Below are positions 45,359 to 54,460 of a stretch of DNA of 64,000 nt, in pieces. The position numbers were made by a program, and so were the translations under genes. The stretch comes from Bacteroidales bacterium (GTDB lineage Bacteria; Bacteroidota; Bacteroidia; Bacteroidales; UBA932): assembly GCA_017548985.1 (NCBI GenBank), contig JAFYYW010000011.1, forward strand, positions 18,028 through 82,027, in the 5' to 3' direction. Each line of letters begins with the position of its first letter. The stretch's first letter is position 1. The notes under the pieces are model-generated. The model was given only the letters and a program-made list of their open reading frames with translations, was not told the origin of the DNA and ran no database searches.

Positions 45359-45392
45359 ATACAGGATGCCGGTTTACTCCGACATCCTGTAT
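45359..45392 (+). terminator. Intrinsic terminator of the SusCD operon, inside the end of the opposing gene
   Basis: ATACAGGATG pairs with CATCCTGTAT (10 bp, with an inner CGG/CCG) and TTCTTTT follows. The right half of the hairpin overlaps the last codons of the hybrid regulator gene on the minus strand, whose stop codon is in the loop. Confidence 0.82.
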
Positions 45393-48300
45393 TCTTTTGG
45401 TGACATGCCGTATTTCTTGCCGAACTCACGGTAAAAATACGACTTGTTGTTGAACCCTACAGAATACATAATCTCTTGAGCGGTCAGGCTTGTCGTTTTG
45501 AGCAGACGCGCCGCTTTTTCCAACCTTATCGAACGGACGAATTCCACTGGCGCCATCCCTACCAGATCCTTTAGCTTGCGGTACAGCTGTGCCTTGCTTA
45601 TATTCATCTCATCCGCGAGGAAGGCAGGTGAGATGTCGTCGTTTGATAGGTCATTCTCCACCAGGGCGGTGACTTTCATAATGAAATCCCTGTCCACTTT
45701 GTCCACCACCTTCTCGTTGAGCAGGTCTGAGTTGGAGATCGCCGAGCTATAGTAAGATTTCAGAGACTCACGTCCGGACAGGATCTTGCCCACGACGGCA
45801 TTCAGATGCCTGGGATAGAATGGCTTAGGGATAAAGGCCTCTCCGCCCGTCTCGAATGAGCTGATCTCGTTCTGTATGTCAGACAAGAAGGAAAGGAACA
45901 CGATAGGAATATTCCTCGTGATCTCGTTATCCTTCAGGTAGCGGCACAGTTCGATGCCGTTCATCCCCGGCATTGATATGTCAGTGATGATCAAGTCCGG
46001 AAGTCCGTGGCTGATAATATCCACGGCCTCCTTTCCATCGCTGGCCTGCAGAACCTTGTACCTGTCAGATAATATGTCGGACACAAGGTCGCGGATCGCT
46101 TTCTCGTCATCGACTATGATGATTGTCAAGCCTTGAGCCACAGCGCTATAATCATCCTCGACAGTTTCAGACAGGTCATATAATTCCGGGTTGAGAGCCG
46201 GGTCATCATCTTTCACCATCTGGTCGTCGGCCGAGGGAAGTGTCACGGTGAACTCGGTGTATTTCTTCCTCTCGCTGGACACGTCGATTTTTCCGCCGAG
46301 AGTGTTGACTAGCGAGCTGACCAAGGCAAGCCCTATCCCGTTCCTGTCAATCCTTCCTTCACGTGCGTCACTCTCCAGGTTCTCGAGGACCACGAACCTG
46401 TCGAACACCTTCGGCAGATCCTCTGGTTTGATCCCTTTACCAGAATTGGTGACCGAAAGTTTTATCTCTCCATTGTCCAGCGGTTTCAGAGCGACCTTAA
46501 TGGATCCTTGCTCGGGTGTGTATTTATAAGCGTTGGACACAAGGTTGTGGAGGATCTTCTCCACAGCCCCATAGTCGCTCACTATCATGACGGGCTCTTC
46601 CGGAATATCCAGTTCCATGCTGATCCCTGAGCTCTCACCTTGGCCGGAGTAGCCCTCGGATATGGTCCGTGTCACCGACGCGATGTCGAACTTGCTGTAA
46701 GTCAGCGGGTAATTACCGGTGTCAACCTTTCTGAAGTCCATCAGCTCTTTGATGAGCCTCATCATCCTGTCGGCGTTGTCCTTGATTATATTGACATACT
46801 TGGAAGGTTTACCGCTGAGATTCCCGTTCCATCTCAGTTGTTCCCCGGCTCCGCTGATCAGGGTGAGGGGAGTGCCGAACTCATGCGCTATATTGGTGAA
46901 GAACCGCAATTTGGCTTCGTAAGTCTCATTCTCGTGCTGCTTGTTCAGAATCTCAAGCTCCATCTCTTGCTTACGCTTTGTCCTCCTCCTCGCGACTTGA
47001 TTAATCGTGTAAACCGCTCCTCCGGTCAAAAGGATGTAAACGAGCCATGCCCAAGGAGTGTTCCACCAGGGCCTCCTGACCGTTATGGCCAGGGAGGCTG
47101 TTTTGGATCCCCATCTCTTGTCTCCATTGGTGCATCTGACCTGGAAGCTATATTTCCCATGAGGGATGTTGGTATAAGTGACGGGGTTGGCATTGGGCTG
47201 GTGTATCCACTGGTCATCGAATCCCACGAGCCTATACGAATACTCGCAGTTGGCGTTTTCAATGAATTCTATGGCTGAGAAACTGATACTGAAGTAGTTC
47301 TCATTGTGTTTCAGCACTATTTCCTCGTTGGTTGGGAATAGCCTTCCGGGTTCTCTCATAAGCGAGAACCGGATGATATGAGGATCGGGCTCGAAATCTC
47401 TCTTAGAGACCTTGAGGGGATCGAATCTGTTGAACCCGGCGACTCCGCCGAAAAGCAAGGTCCCATCCGATGCCACCAAGCACGCCGAGTTGGAGAACTC
47501 GTCACTTTGGAGATCCTCATTGCCGTAGTAATTCACGATCTCACCTGTATCCGGGCTGAGTCTTGACAGACCGAGGTTGGTGCTCATCCAGATATTACCT
47601 TCACTGTCCTGGAGTATACCGTGGATAGAGAGGTCTCTCAGTCCGCTATCCCTGTCGTAGATCTTCGAGGAAATGTTTCCGGATTTGTCCATCGTGACGT
47701 GTCTCAGACCGAAACCACCTGTACCGATCCACAATGAATAGTCGTTCTCCATGTAGAGACATAGCACAGTCTCCTCGCAGAGTTGGCGATCCATGAAAGA
47801 CTCGCTCTCAAGGTCAAAGATCAAACATCCCTCTGAAAGGGTACCCACGATAAGTTTCCCGTCATTGGTCGGGATTATGTCCATGACTGTTTTTCCCGAG
47901 AAATGGTCAGGGTCATTTGAGTACCAGTAGTCCAGCCCTGTTTTGATATAATTGCCTTTGGGATCTTTCTTTGCCCGGAGCCTTAAGATTCCGTGCTCAA
48001 AAGCGCCGAGGTACCAGCAGTCCTCCTTGTCATCCCTGCAGATGGTGTATATGTTGCGGACACCATCCTCGTCCGCGAGGAAACTTTTGAGTTTGCCTCC
48101 CGAGAGAATATTCATTCCGTCGCCTTCATGTCCAATGAATATGTCATCACCTATGGCCCTCTCAAAGATATAGACCTTCTCGTTCTTCAATCCATCGGCA
48201 AGGCCGTAAGTCTTTGATGTACCATCTGGCCTCAAAAGGTAGAATCCATTGCCTTCGGTGCCGACAAGTAATTCTCCTTCAGGCATTTCCATAAATGATG

Positions 48301-49324
48301 AGACGTTGGCGATCCTATTCCCTGTGACATCCTTGTTGAGAAAGAGATTCATTCCGGACGCGTCATCCCAGATGGCCATCAGGCCACCTCCGTTCACACC
48401 AGCCCAAAGAATTCCCTCGGTGCCGTAAAGCAGACCTCCGACATTCATGCCTTTAAGGGCTGTGATCTCCCTCAGCGATCCGTCCGTGAGATTGATCTCG
48501 AATGACTTCGAGTCCCTGAATGAAATCGAGGCCACATCGCCTTTGGAGGCCCCAATGGCGAATATTCCCGATGGAATGTCAAATGTCTTTGTGACCGTCT
48601 CGGCCGTTTTGTCCCAGATATGAAGTTTGCCTTCGGGAGTCACTATGCCGATTCCTTGGTCCAGTTTGAATATCCCCGAGATAACCTCTCGTCCAAGAAT
48701 GAATTCGGAGGATACGACCTTGATTCCGTCGGGTTCTGAGACATAACGGACCAGGGATGTGATCCCGGATTCTTCCCGCACCATCAGCCTGTCCTCGCCG
48801 ATGCAAAGCATATCGGCGATCTGTCCGGTGTTCACGTCATTGATGTTGATGGGAATCATCTCACCTCTTTCCTCATTGAAATGGCATATTCCCCAATTCA
48901 GCATGGTACAGAATACGGAACCATTATCGGAGACCGCCAACAGGAAAGCGTCGACGCTTTGCTGCACCTTGCCGTAACCGAGTTTGAAGGACTCACACTC
49001 TCCGGTAAGCAGATTGATCCGGTTGATGCCGTTGTGGTTACAGACCCAATATACCCCGTTTCCGGCCTCGAACACGCTTCGGGTAGTGCCGAAGAATGTT
49101 CCCATCCTGTCATCGACAGATTCGAAAGAGCCTCCGTCAAACCTGCTTATCCCGTCCCAGGTGCATATCCAAAGCAATCCCTCGGAATCTTGCGTGATAA
49201 ATCTTGGGGAACTGTCGGCGAGGCCGTCCTTGATTGTGTAAGAGCGGACCCTCTCTTTGGATTGGATAGAGGATACCGCCAGCAAGCACGCGAGCGCTGC
49301 TGTAAAGGCTCTGAAGAGTTTCAT
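45374..49324 (-). CDS. Hybrid two-component system regulator (HTCS)
   Basis: Sensor, kinase, receiver and transcription factor are joined in one 1316-residue protein. A signal peptide (residues 1-22) leads into two-propeller sensor repeats (about 25-690, for example YTIKDGLADSSPRFITQDSE), then a Y_Y_Y domain (about 695-755, YSYRLVGFDDQW). A membrane helix follows (TPWAWLVYILLTGGAVYTI). The kinase has H814 (FTNIAHEFGTPLTLI) and an ATPase domain (NLVSNAYKYTPEQGSIKV). The receiver has phospho-acceptor D1115 (LIITDISMPGMNG), and the AraC-type HTH is at the C-terminus (QEIMYSVGFNNKSYFYREF). HTCS proteins bind a released oligosaccharide in the periplasm and switch on their own locus; here the mannose-glycan genes on both sides are the likely targets. 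Confidence 0.96.
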   Translation of the reverse strand: MKLFRAFTAALACLLAVSSIQSKERVRSYTIKDGLADSSPRFITQDSEGLLWICTWDGISRFDGGSFESVDDRMGTFFGTTRSVFEAGNGVYWVCNHNGINRINLLTGECESFKLGYGKVQQSVDAFLLAVSDNGSVFCTMLNWGICHFNEERGEMIPININDVNTGQIADMLCIGEDRLMVREESGITSLVRYVSEPDGIKVVSSEFILGREVISGIFKLDQGIGIVTPEGKLHIWDKTAETVTKTFDIPSGIFAIGASKGDVASISFRDSKSFEINLTDGSLREITALKGMNVGGLLYGTEGILWAGVNGGGLMAIWDDASGMNLFLNKDVTGNRIANVSSFMEMPEGELLVGTEGNGFYLLRPDGTSKTYGLADGLKNEKVYIFERAIGDDIFIGHEGDGMNILSGGKLKSFLADEDGVRNIYTICRDDKEDCWYLGAFEHGILRLRAKKDPKGNYIKTGLDYWYSNDPDHFSGKTVMDIIPTNDGKLIVGTLSEGCLIFDLESESFMDRQLCEETVLCLYMENDYSLWIGTGGFGLRHVTMDKSGNISSKIYDRDSGLRDLSIHGILQDSEGNIWMSTNLGLSRLSPDTGEIVNYYGNEDLQSDEFSNSACLVASDGTLLFGGVAGFNRFDPLKVSKRDFEPDPHIIRFSLMREPGRLFPTNEEIVLKHNENYFSISFSAIEFIENANCEYSYRLVGFDDQWIHQPNANPVTYTNIPHGKYSFQVRCTNGDKRWGSKTASLAITVRRPWWNTPWAWLVYILLTGGAVYTINQVARRRTKRKQEMELEILNKQHENETYEAKLRFFTNIAHEFGTPLTLISGAGEQLRWNGNLSGKPSKYVNIIKDNADRMMRLIKELMDFRKVDTGNYPLTYSKFDIASVTRTISEGYSGQGESSGISMELDIPEEPVMIVSDYGAVEKILHNLVSNAYKYTPEQGSIKVALKPLDNGEIKLSVTNSGKGIKPEDLPKVFDRFVVLENLESDAREGRIDRNGIGLALVSSLVNTLGGKIDVSSERKKYTEFTVTLPSADDQMVKDDDPALNPELYDLSETVEDDYSAVAQGLTIIIVDDEKAIRDLVSDILSDRYKVLQASDGKEAVDIISHGLPDLIITDISMPGMNGIELCRYLKDNEITRNIPIVFLSFLSDIQNEISSFETGGEAFIPKPFYPRHLNAVVGKILSGRESLKSYYSSAISNSDLLNEKVVDKVDRDFIMKVTALVENDLSNDDISPAFLADEMNISKAQLYRKLKDLVGMAPVEFVRSIRLEKAARLLKTTSLTAQEIMYSVGFNNKSYFYREFGKKYGMSPKEYRMSE

Positions 49325-50454
49325 TTTAGGATAAGGTCAATCGGGTACCAGAAAAACCTCGGACGATAGCTTTCCACATTGGAAAACTGCTCCGAGAATT
49401 CATTAGTGTTGACGTTGAATGAGACCAGGAGTTTCCCGTCCCTTTCGAATTGCGGATGTCCCATCGCATTGTAAGTGAACCAGTTCTGGTTGCCGAGGTA
49501 GGGAGTCTTGAATATCTGTCTGACATTGTGCCACGGTCCGTAGGGAGTGTCGGCGACGGCGGTGAATATTCTCCCGTCACCTAACATCTTGTGTTGGGAA
49601 AGAAGCACATACTTATCCCTCAACTTGAACACGTTGAATTGGGATGAGACAGGGAACGATGAAAGTCCCACGAGAGGGACGGCTTTTGAACTGTCTTTGC
49701 TCCAGTCTGAGCCGGTATAATATTCCCATTCCGTCCCCAGATTCTCCACTGTTGTCCTCGCGCAAAGCACTTGCGAGACCACGTTGTATGGATCCGAGTT
49801 CGCTTTCTCATACTGGGCGTAGACATATACTTTCCCGCCGTCGTATAGCGCGGCCGCTCCATATATCGCTTCGGGACTTCCCGTATAAGGGATTCTGTAG
49901 TCCTTGATTAGTTCTATCTTCGGAAGGCTGTATTCCAGCACATGTGTTTCAAGGTATTTGAACCCCCAGGAGCCGGCACTTGCCTGGTACATCAAAAACT
50001 GGAAAATATACAGAGTGTTTCCGGCCACGAAGCCGTGTCCTGGCCAATACCATCTCTGCTCATCGGGGAAACCGGGTGGTATGGCGGCGGAATGGTCACT
50101 ACCGGTAGTGATGGCGCTGACCTTACCGTTGTCGTAGATTTGATAGGTGTTGCGGAACATGTGGTCGCTTGTGCTCCTGCGACCTTCTGTGACCTTCCCG
50201 GTGTATGAGTCACCCATCAGGAATATGCTTCTCCCGTCAGGCAGGGCGATTGAGTACATGCCATCCCCGGCAGTCACTCCCGCATCGTCCTGTATTATCT
50301 TTTTAGCGATGTCCGGGTCTATCTTGACCGCTCCCTCAGTATCATCCATGTCCTCACCATTTGTGCCTCCTCTTCCTCCGCATGACGGGATAAAAAAGAG
50401 GGACATGAGAAGTATACAAAATGATAGAGAGTGTCTCAAATCTGGTCGGTTCAT
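49321..50454 (-). CDS. DUF5005-like propeller lipoprotein
   Basis: The protein is 377 residues with a lipoprotein signal ending in FFIPSC (Cys25). The fold reads as a five-bladed propeller like that of GH43/GH117-type proteins. It starts at DDAGVTAGDGMYSIALPDGRS and FLMGDSYTG and contains RWYWPGHGFVAGNTLYIFQF, SPEAIYGAAALYDGGKVYVYAQY and YGPWHNVRQIF. This matches the uncharacterised DUF5005 group. Whether it is an enzyme is unknown. It is first in a two-gene unit with the HTCS (4-bp overlap), an unusual pairing that suggests a role tied to signal generation. A TTGCGGG motif (minus strand, 50471-50477) sits before the start. Confidence 0.7.
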   Translation of the reverse strand: MNRPDLRHSLSFCILLMSLFFIPSCGGRGGTNGEDMDDTEGAVKIDPDIAKKIIQDDAGVTAGDGMYSIALPDGRSIFLMGDSYTGKVTEGRRSTSDHMFRNTYQIYDNGKVSAITTGSDHSAAIPPGFPDEQRWYWPGHGFVAGNTLYIFQFLMYQASAGSWGFKYLETHVLEYSLPKIELIKDYRIPYTGSPEAIYGAAALYDGGKVYVYAQYEKANSDPYNVVSQVLCARTTVENLGTEWEYYTGSDWSKDSSKAVPLVGLSSFPVSSQFNVFKLRDKYVLLSQHKMLGDGRIFTAVADTPYGPWHNVRQIFKTPYLGNQNWFTYNAMGHPQFERDGKLLVSFNVNTNEFSEQFSNVESYRPRFFWYPIDLILK

Positions 50455-50536
50455 ATTAAGTGGTTATTTTCCCGCAATATAACGATAATTATACTTTTTT
50501 TAATCGATTGTATAACTTTTAGACTATTCTCTTGTG

Positions 50537-50544
50537 TAGTTTTG
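50537..50544 (+). promoter_or_regulatory. -7 box for the SGNH-GH38-GH92 operon
   Basis: TAGTTTTG matches TAnnTTTG and ends 15 bases before the ATG at 50560, giving a leader of about ten bases. The divergent gap to the DUF5005-like gene is 105 bases and very AT-rich. Confidence 0.6.
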
Positions 50545-50559
50545 TCAAAAACGTATACG

Positions 50560-51954
50560 ATGAGAAAGCTTTTGTTGACCTTGCTGATCCTCTCAGTATC
50601 CTTTTCCACCTCTCTGGCGCAGTCGGTAATCCCGATGTTCAAGGCTGGTGACAGGGTCGCCCTTGTGGGTGACAGCATTACCCATGGCGGACATTATCAT
50701 TCTTACATCTGGTTGTATTACATGACCCATTTCCCTGAGATGCGGTTGACACTTATCAACTGTGGAGTGGGTGGTGACGAGGCGAAAAGCATACTTGACC
50801 GCTGGGACTGGGATGTCCTGAGGAGGAACCCTACATATATCACCCTGACTTTCGGGATGAATGACACGGGTTATTTCGGGGTCTACGATAAGCAGGACGC
50901 TCCCACGCTTTCACAGGAGAAAGTGGACAGGTCCCTCGGGTTTTTCGGGAAGATAACCGACAGGCTTGAGGAACTGCCTGAGAATGTGAAAATTGTCATG
51001 ATTGGAGGTTCGCCTTATGATGAGACATCCACGTTTAACAACGGCATTCTTCCCGGGAAGAACGCCGCAATCCGGAAGGTCATAGAAGGGCAGAGGACGG
51101 CTGCCGCCGGACATGGCTGGGGGTTCGTGGATTTCAACGAGCCTATGGCCGACCTTGCCGCTATAGCCCAGGCTTCCGATCCGGCATATTCATTCTGTCC
51201 CCAGGATAGAATCCATCCTGACAAAGATGGCCAGATGGTCATGGCGTATCTTTTCCTGAAAGCCCAGGGATTGGCCGGGAAGAAAGTCGCCGGGATTGAT
51301 ATCGACGCTGCCAAGAGGAAGGTTCTGGACGCTGAGAATTGCCAGATCTCAAATGTGGCGAAGTCGGGGGCGGGAATATCCTTCGACTACCTCGCCGCCT
51401 CTCTCCCTTATCCTTGTGACTCTGTCTCGGAGCATGGCTGGGGAAATATCCATTCCCAGCGGGACGCCTTGAAAATGATTCCTTTCACTGATGAATTCAA
51501 CCAGGAGACTTTGAGGGTAAGGGGACTCTCCGAGGGGGATTACAGGCTCGTGATTGACGGGCAGCCAATCTCAGTATTCTCCTCCGCTGATTTCTCCAAG
51601 GGAATCAATATGGCCGAACTGACCAACACCCCGCAGTACCGTCAGGCTTCAGCGGTGATGTACCTCAATGAGGAGAGATTCGAGAATGACAAGCGCCTCA
51701 GGGAATATGTCTGGATGGAATATAACATGTTCAGGGATACCGACCAGATATTCAAGGACGACTGGAAGTCGCTGGAAATGGTGGAGAAAGCGGCCAAAAG
51801 AGATCCCTTCGTGAACTATTCGAGCTATTGGTACAAGAAAAGTTCCATCCCGGAGGTCAGGGAGACTTGGGAAAAGATGTCTTCTGACCTTGTGGAAAGG
51901 ATTTACACGATTAACAAGCCCGTCACACGGCATATAACCATAGAGAAAATATGA
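50560..51954 (+). CDS. SGNH/GDSL-family hydrolase, exported
   Basis: The ATG at 50560 gives signal peptide MRKLLLTLLILSVSFSTSLA; an upstream ATG at 50431 would overlap the divergent gene. The protein is 464 residues. The four SGNH blocks are present: block I GDSITHGG (Ser nucleophile near residue 38), block II VGGDEA (Gly), block III TFGMNDTG (Asn) and block V DRIHPDKDG (Asp and His). Such enzymes remove acyl groups from sugars or lipids; in a mannose-glycan locus a carbohydrate esterase is the simplest reading. The C-terminal 200 residues form a second, helical-plus-beta domain typical of the long two-domain members. It overlaps the GH38 gene by 4 bp. Confidence 0.88.
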   Translation: MRKLLLTLLILSVSFSTSLAQSVIPMFKAGDRVALVGDSITHGGHYHSYIWLYYMTHFPEMRLTLINCGVGGDEAKSILDRWDWDVLRRNPTYITLTFGMNDTGYFGVYDKQDAPTLSQEKVDRSLGFFGKITDRLEELPENVKIVMIGGSPYDETSTFNNGILPGKNAAIRKVIEGQRTAAAGHGWGFVDFNEPMADLAAIAQASDPAYSFCPQDRIHPDKDGQMVMAYLFLKAQGLAGKKVAGIDIDAAKRKVLDAENCQISNVAKSGAGISFDYLAASLPYPCDSVSEHGWGNIHSQRDALKMIPFTDEFNQETLRVRGLSEGDYRLVIDGQPISVFSSADFSKGINMAELTNTPQYRQASAVMYLNEERFENDKRLREYVWMEYNMFRDTDQIFKDDWKSLEMVEKAAKRDPFVNYSSYWYKKSSIPEVRETWEKMSSDLVERIYTINKPVTRHITIEKI

Positions 51955-54458
51955 AGAGACTGAAATTCGCCGCCTTTGTCGTGGCTTCAGCGCTTGCGTT
52001 CTCAGGAGCGGCACAGCAGAAGATGAGTTTCGTGGACGGTTTCCACGGTGGCGTTTACGGCCATTATCCGCTTAAAACCTACACCGACTATATGGCTGAC
52101 CAGCTCGCGGCCCATCCGGAGTGGAGTATCTGCCTTGAGATAGAGCCGGAGACATGGGATTCGGTAGCGGTTCATAATCCTTCAGGCTTGGAGAGGCTCA
52201 AGGCCTTGGCCTTGACTCCAAGAGTGGAGTTCACCAACCCTTCGTATGCCCAGTCCTATATGTACACCATCTCGGGGGAGAGCATCATCCGCCAGTTCCG
52301 TTACGGGATGGACAAAGTGTGGACCCATTTCCCTGACGCTGAGTTCCTTACTTATGCTGTTGAGGAACCGTGTTTCACTTCGGCGCTCCCTATGGTTCTC
52401 GGACAGCTTGGTTTCAAGTACGCCTCCATCAAATGCCCGAACACTTGTTGGGGAGGTTATTCCGCCGGTTTCGGGAACGGGATCGTGCGGTGGACGGCCC
52501 CTGACGGCAGTCATATCCTCGCGGTCCCTCGCTATGAGTGTGAGGAACTCGGGGATAAGGTTTGGGAGACTAAGGCAAACGGCCGCTACCTCGACTATAT
52601 AGAGGCCTGCTTGGCAGCCGGTGTCTCCAGACCCGTTGGAATGTGTTTCCAAGACGCGGGTTGGACCAACGGCCCCTGGCTGGATTATGGCGGGGCGACA
52701 CACCCCGGAATCGAGTACATGACCTGGAGACAGTATTTCGAAGGTGAGCCGGCTGATGCTGTCCATGAGGTTTACAAGATGTCCCAGGAGGATGTCCGCG
52801 GGGGGCTTGTATGGGGATCCCAGATACTCCAGAAGCTTGCGAGGGAAGTCCGTAGCGCTGAGAATAAGCTTGTTATGACCGAGAAGACCGGCGCTTTGCT
52901 GAGTTTGTCCACAGGGAAGGCTCCGGAACAGGCGCTTATTGATGAAGCCTGGAGGACACTTCTGCTCTCCCAGCATCATGATTGTTGGATCGTTCCTTAC
53001 AACAGGCTCAACAGGCGGGGGAATTGGGCGGAGAATGTGACTCTATGGACCGGGGCCTCGGAGGAGAATTGCGATTCCGCAATAGACGCTATGGTCGCGT
53101 TTGAACCCTCTTCCGGAGCTTCCGTGATCCAGGTCGGCGTGGTGAACACCACCGCTTTCTCCAGGGAGGAGACAGTCAGGGCCGATATTCCCACCGGATG
53201 GCCTGATAACTTCAGGATAACCGACGCCGCCGGACGCGCGGTCCCTTATTTCATCGAAGATGGCAAGGTCGTTTTCAAGGCGGTTACACCTGCCCTTGGG
53301 ATCGCGTCATATTCGTTCAGCAAGATCGGGAAGGGCACGAAGATAGAGCCTTCCGTGAAGAGATATTCCGGGAAGGAAGGCGATATCAAGGTAAAAGCCG
53401 GCCAGTATACTATCACCTTCTCTCCTAAGGACGGCGGTGTCATCACGAGCCTTGTCTCGAAGGACGGCAGGGAATATGTGGACAGGACTTCTTCCCAGGC
53501 CCTCGGTTTGCTATCCGGATGGTTCTATGAAGAAAACCGTTGGCACCTCTCTTCTGAGGAGCCGGCGACAGTTGAGGTTTCAGTAGCCGAGGGCATCTCG
53601 ACCAAGGTAACCATAAGAGGCACAATAGCTTCCACGGATTTTACCCAAGTGGTGACCATAGATGATGGAAGCCGTCGCATCGACTTTGACCTGAATATCG
53701 ATTGGAAGAAGAACTTCGGCATCGGAAGATCGGCCCAAAGACGGGCATACGACAACAGGCAAAGGGCGTTCTATGACTCCAGATATGACCTCAACATCCT
53801 TTTCCCTGTCGCCTGCGAGTCTCCTTCGCTTTTCAAGGATGCCCCGTTCGATGTGTGCGAGAGCCAGTTGGAGAACACTTTTTTTGATAATTGGGAGAAT
53901 ATCAAGCACAATGTCATCCTGGACTGGGTGGATTTGTGCGGTAAGAACGGCACAAGCGTGGCCCTCTTTTCAGACCATACCACTTCCTACACCTATGGTC
54001 CTGATTTCCCCTTGGCTCTGACAGTCCAGTTCTCAGGGAACGGCTTGTGGGGCAGGAATTATTCCATAACCCGTCCCACCTCCATGAAATATGCCCTTGT
54101 TCCCCACACGGGGATGTGGGATAAGGCCGGAGTCCAGGAAGAGAACCAGGCCTGGAATGAGCCTCTGTCAGTTATTCCTGGGGTGAGTCCTCGTGACGCC
54201 GCGTTGGATCTGGCTGGCACCGGCTACCTCTTGAGCGCGATGACGAACTCGGATGGAGGCTATCTTGTCAGGCTCTATAACGCTGACGGAGACGCCTCTC
54301 CGAAGAATATCAAACTTGCCATTCCGGCAAAGAGTGTTGAAGAGGTTAATCTCCTTGGTGAAAAAACGGGAACTCCGAAGGTTTCCAAAGATGACAACGG
54401 CATCATTATGGAAGTGAGTATACCCAGATTCGGAATAAAGACTTTCAAGATCGATTGA
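51951..54458 (+). CDS. GH38-type alpha-mannosidase
   Basis: The protein is 835 residues with a cleavable signal (FAAFVVASALAFSGAAQQ). The N-terminal catalytic region shows DGFHGGVYGHYPLKTYTDYM, FEYAxEEP-like YAVEEPCFTSALP, and a middle-domain segment with LLLSQHHDCWIVPYN, the HHD metal/active-site neighbourhood typical of GH38. The C-terminal beta-sandwich domains follow (GKEGDIKVKAGQYTITFSPK, VTIDDGSRRIDFDLNIDW). GH38 enzymes remove alpha-linked mannose, often alpha-1,3 or alpha-1,6, using a metal ion. I could not fix the nucleophile position by eye. It lies between the SGNH hydrolase (4-bp overlap) and GH92 (2-base gap), so all three are one operon. Confidence 0.85.
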   Translation: MKRLKFAAFVVASALAFSGAAQQKMSFVDGFHGGVYGHYPLKTYTDYMADQLAAHPEWSICLEIEPETWDSVAVHNPSGLERLKALALTPRVEFTNPSYAQSYMYTISGESIIRQFRYGMDKVWTHFPDAEFLTYAVEEPCFTSALPMVLGQLGFKYASIKCPNTCWGGYSAGFGNGIVRWTAPDGSHILAVPRYECEELGDKVWETKANGRYLDYIEACLAAGVSRPVGMCFQDAGWTNGPWLDYGGATHPGIEYMTWRQYFEGEPADAVHEVYKMSQEDVRGGLVWGSQILQKLAREVRSAENKLVMTEKTGALLSLSTGKAPEQALIDEAWRTLLLSQHHDCWIVPYNRLNRRGNWAENVTLWTGASEENCDSAIDAMVAFEPSSGASVIQVGVVNTTAFSREETVRADIPTGWPDNFRITDAAGRAVPYFIEDGKVVFKAVTPALGIASYSFSKIGKGTKIEPSVKRYSGKEGDIKVKAGQYTITFSPKDGGVITSLVSKDGREYVDRTSSQALGLLSGWFYEENRWHLSSEEPATVEVSVAEGISTKVTIRGTIASTDFTQVVTIDDGSRRIDFDLNIDWKKNFGIGRSAQRRAYDNRQRAFYDSRYDLNILFPVACESPSLFKDAPFDVCESQLENTFFDNWENIKHNVILDWVDLCGKNGTSVALFSDHTTSYTYGPDFPLALTVQFSGNGLWGRNYSITRPTSMKYALVPHTGMWDKAGVQEENQAWNEPLSVIPGVSPRDAALDLAGTGYLLSAMTNSDGGYLVRLYNADGDASPKNIKLAIPAKSVEEVNLLGEKTGTPKVSKDDNGIIMEVSIPRFGIKTFKID

Positions 54459-54460
54459 TT

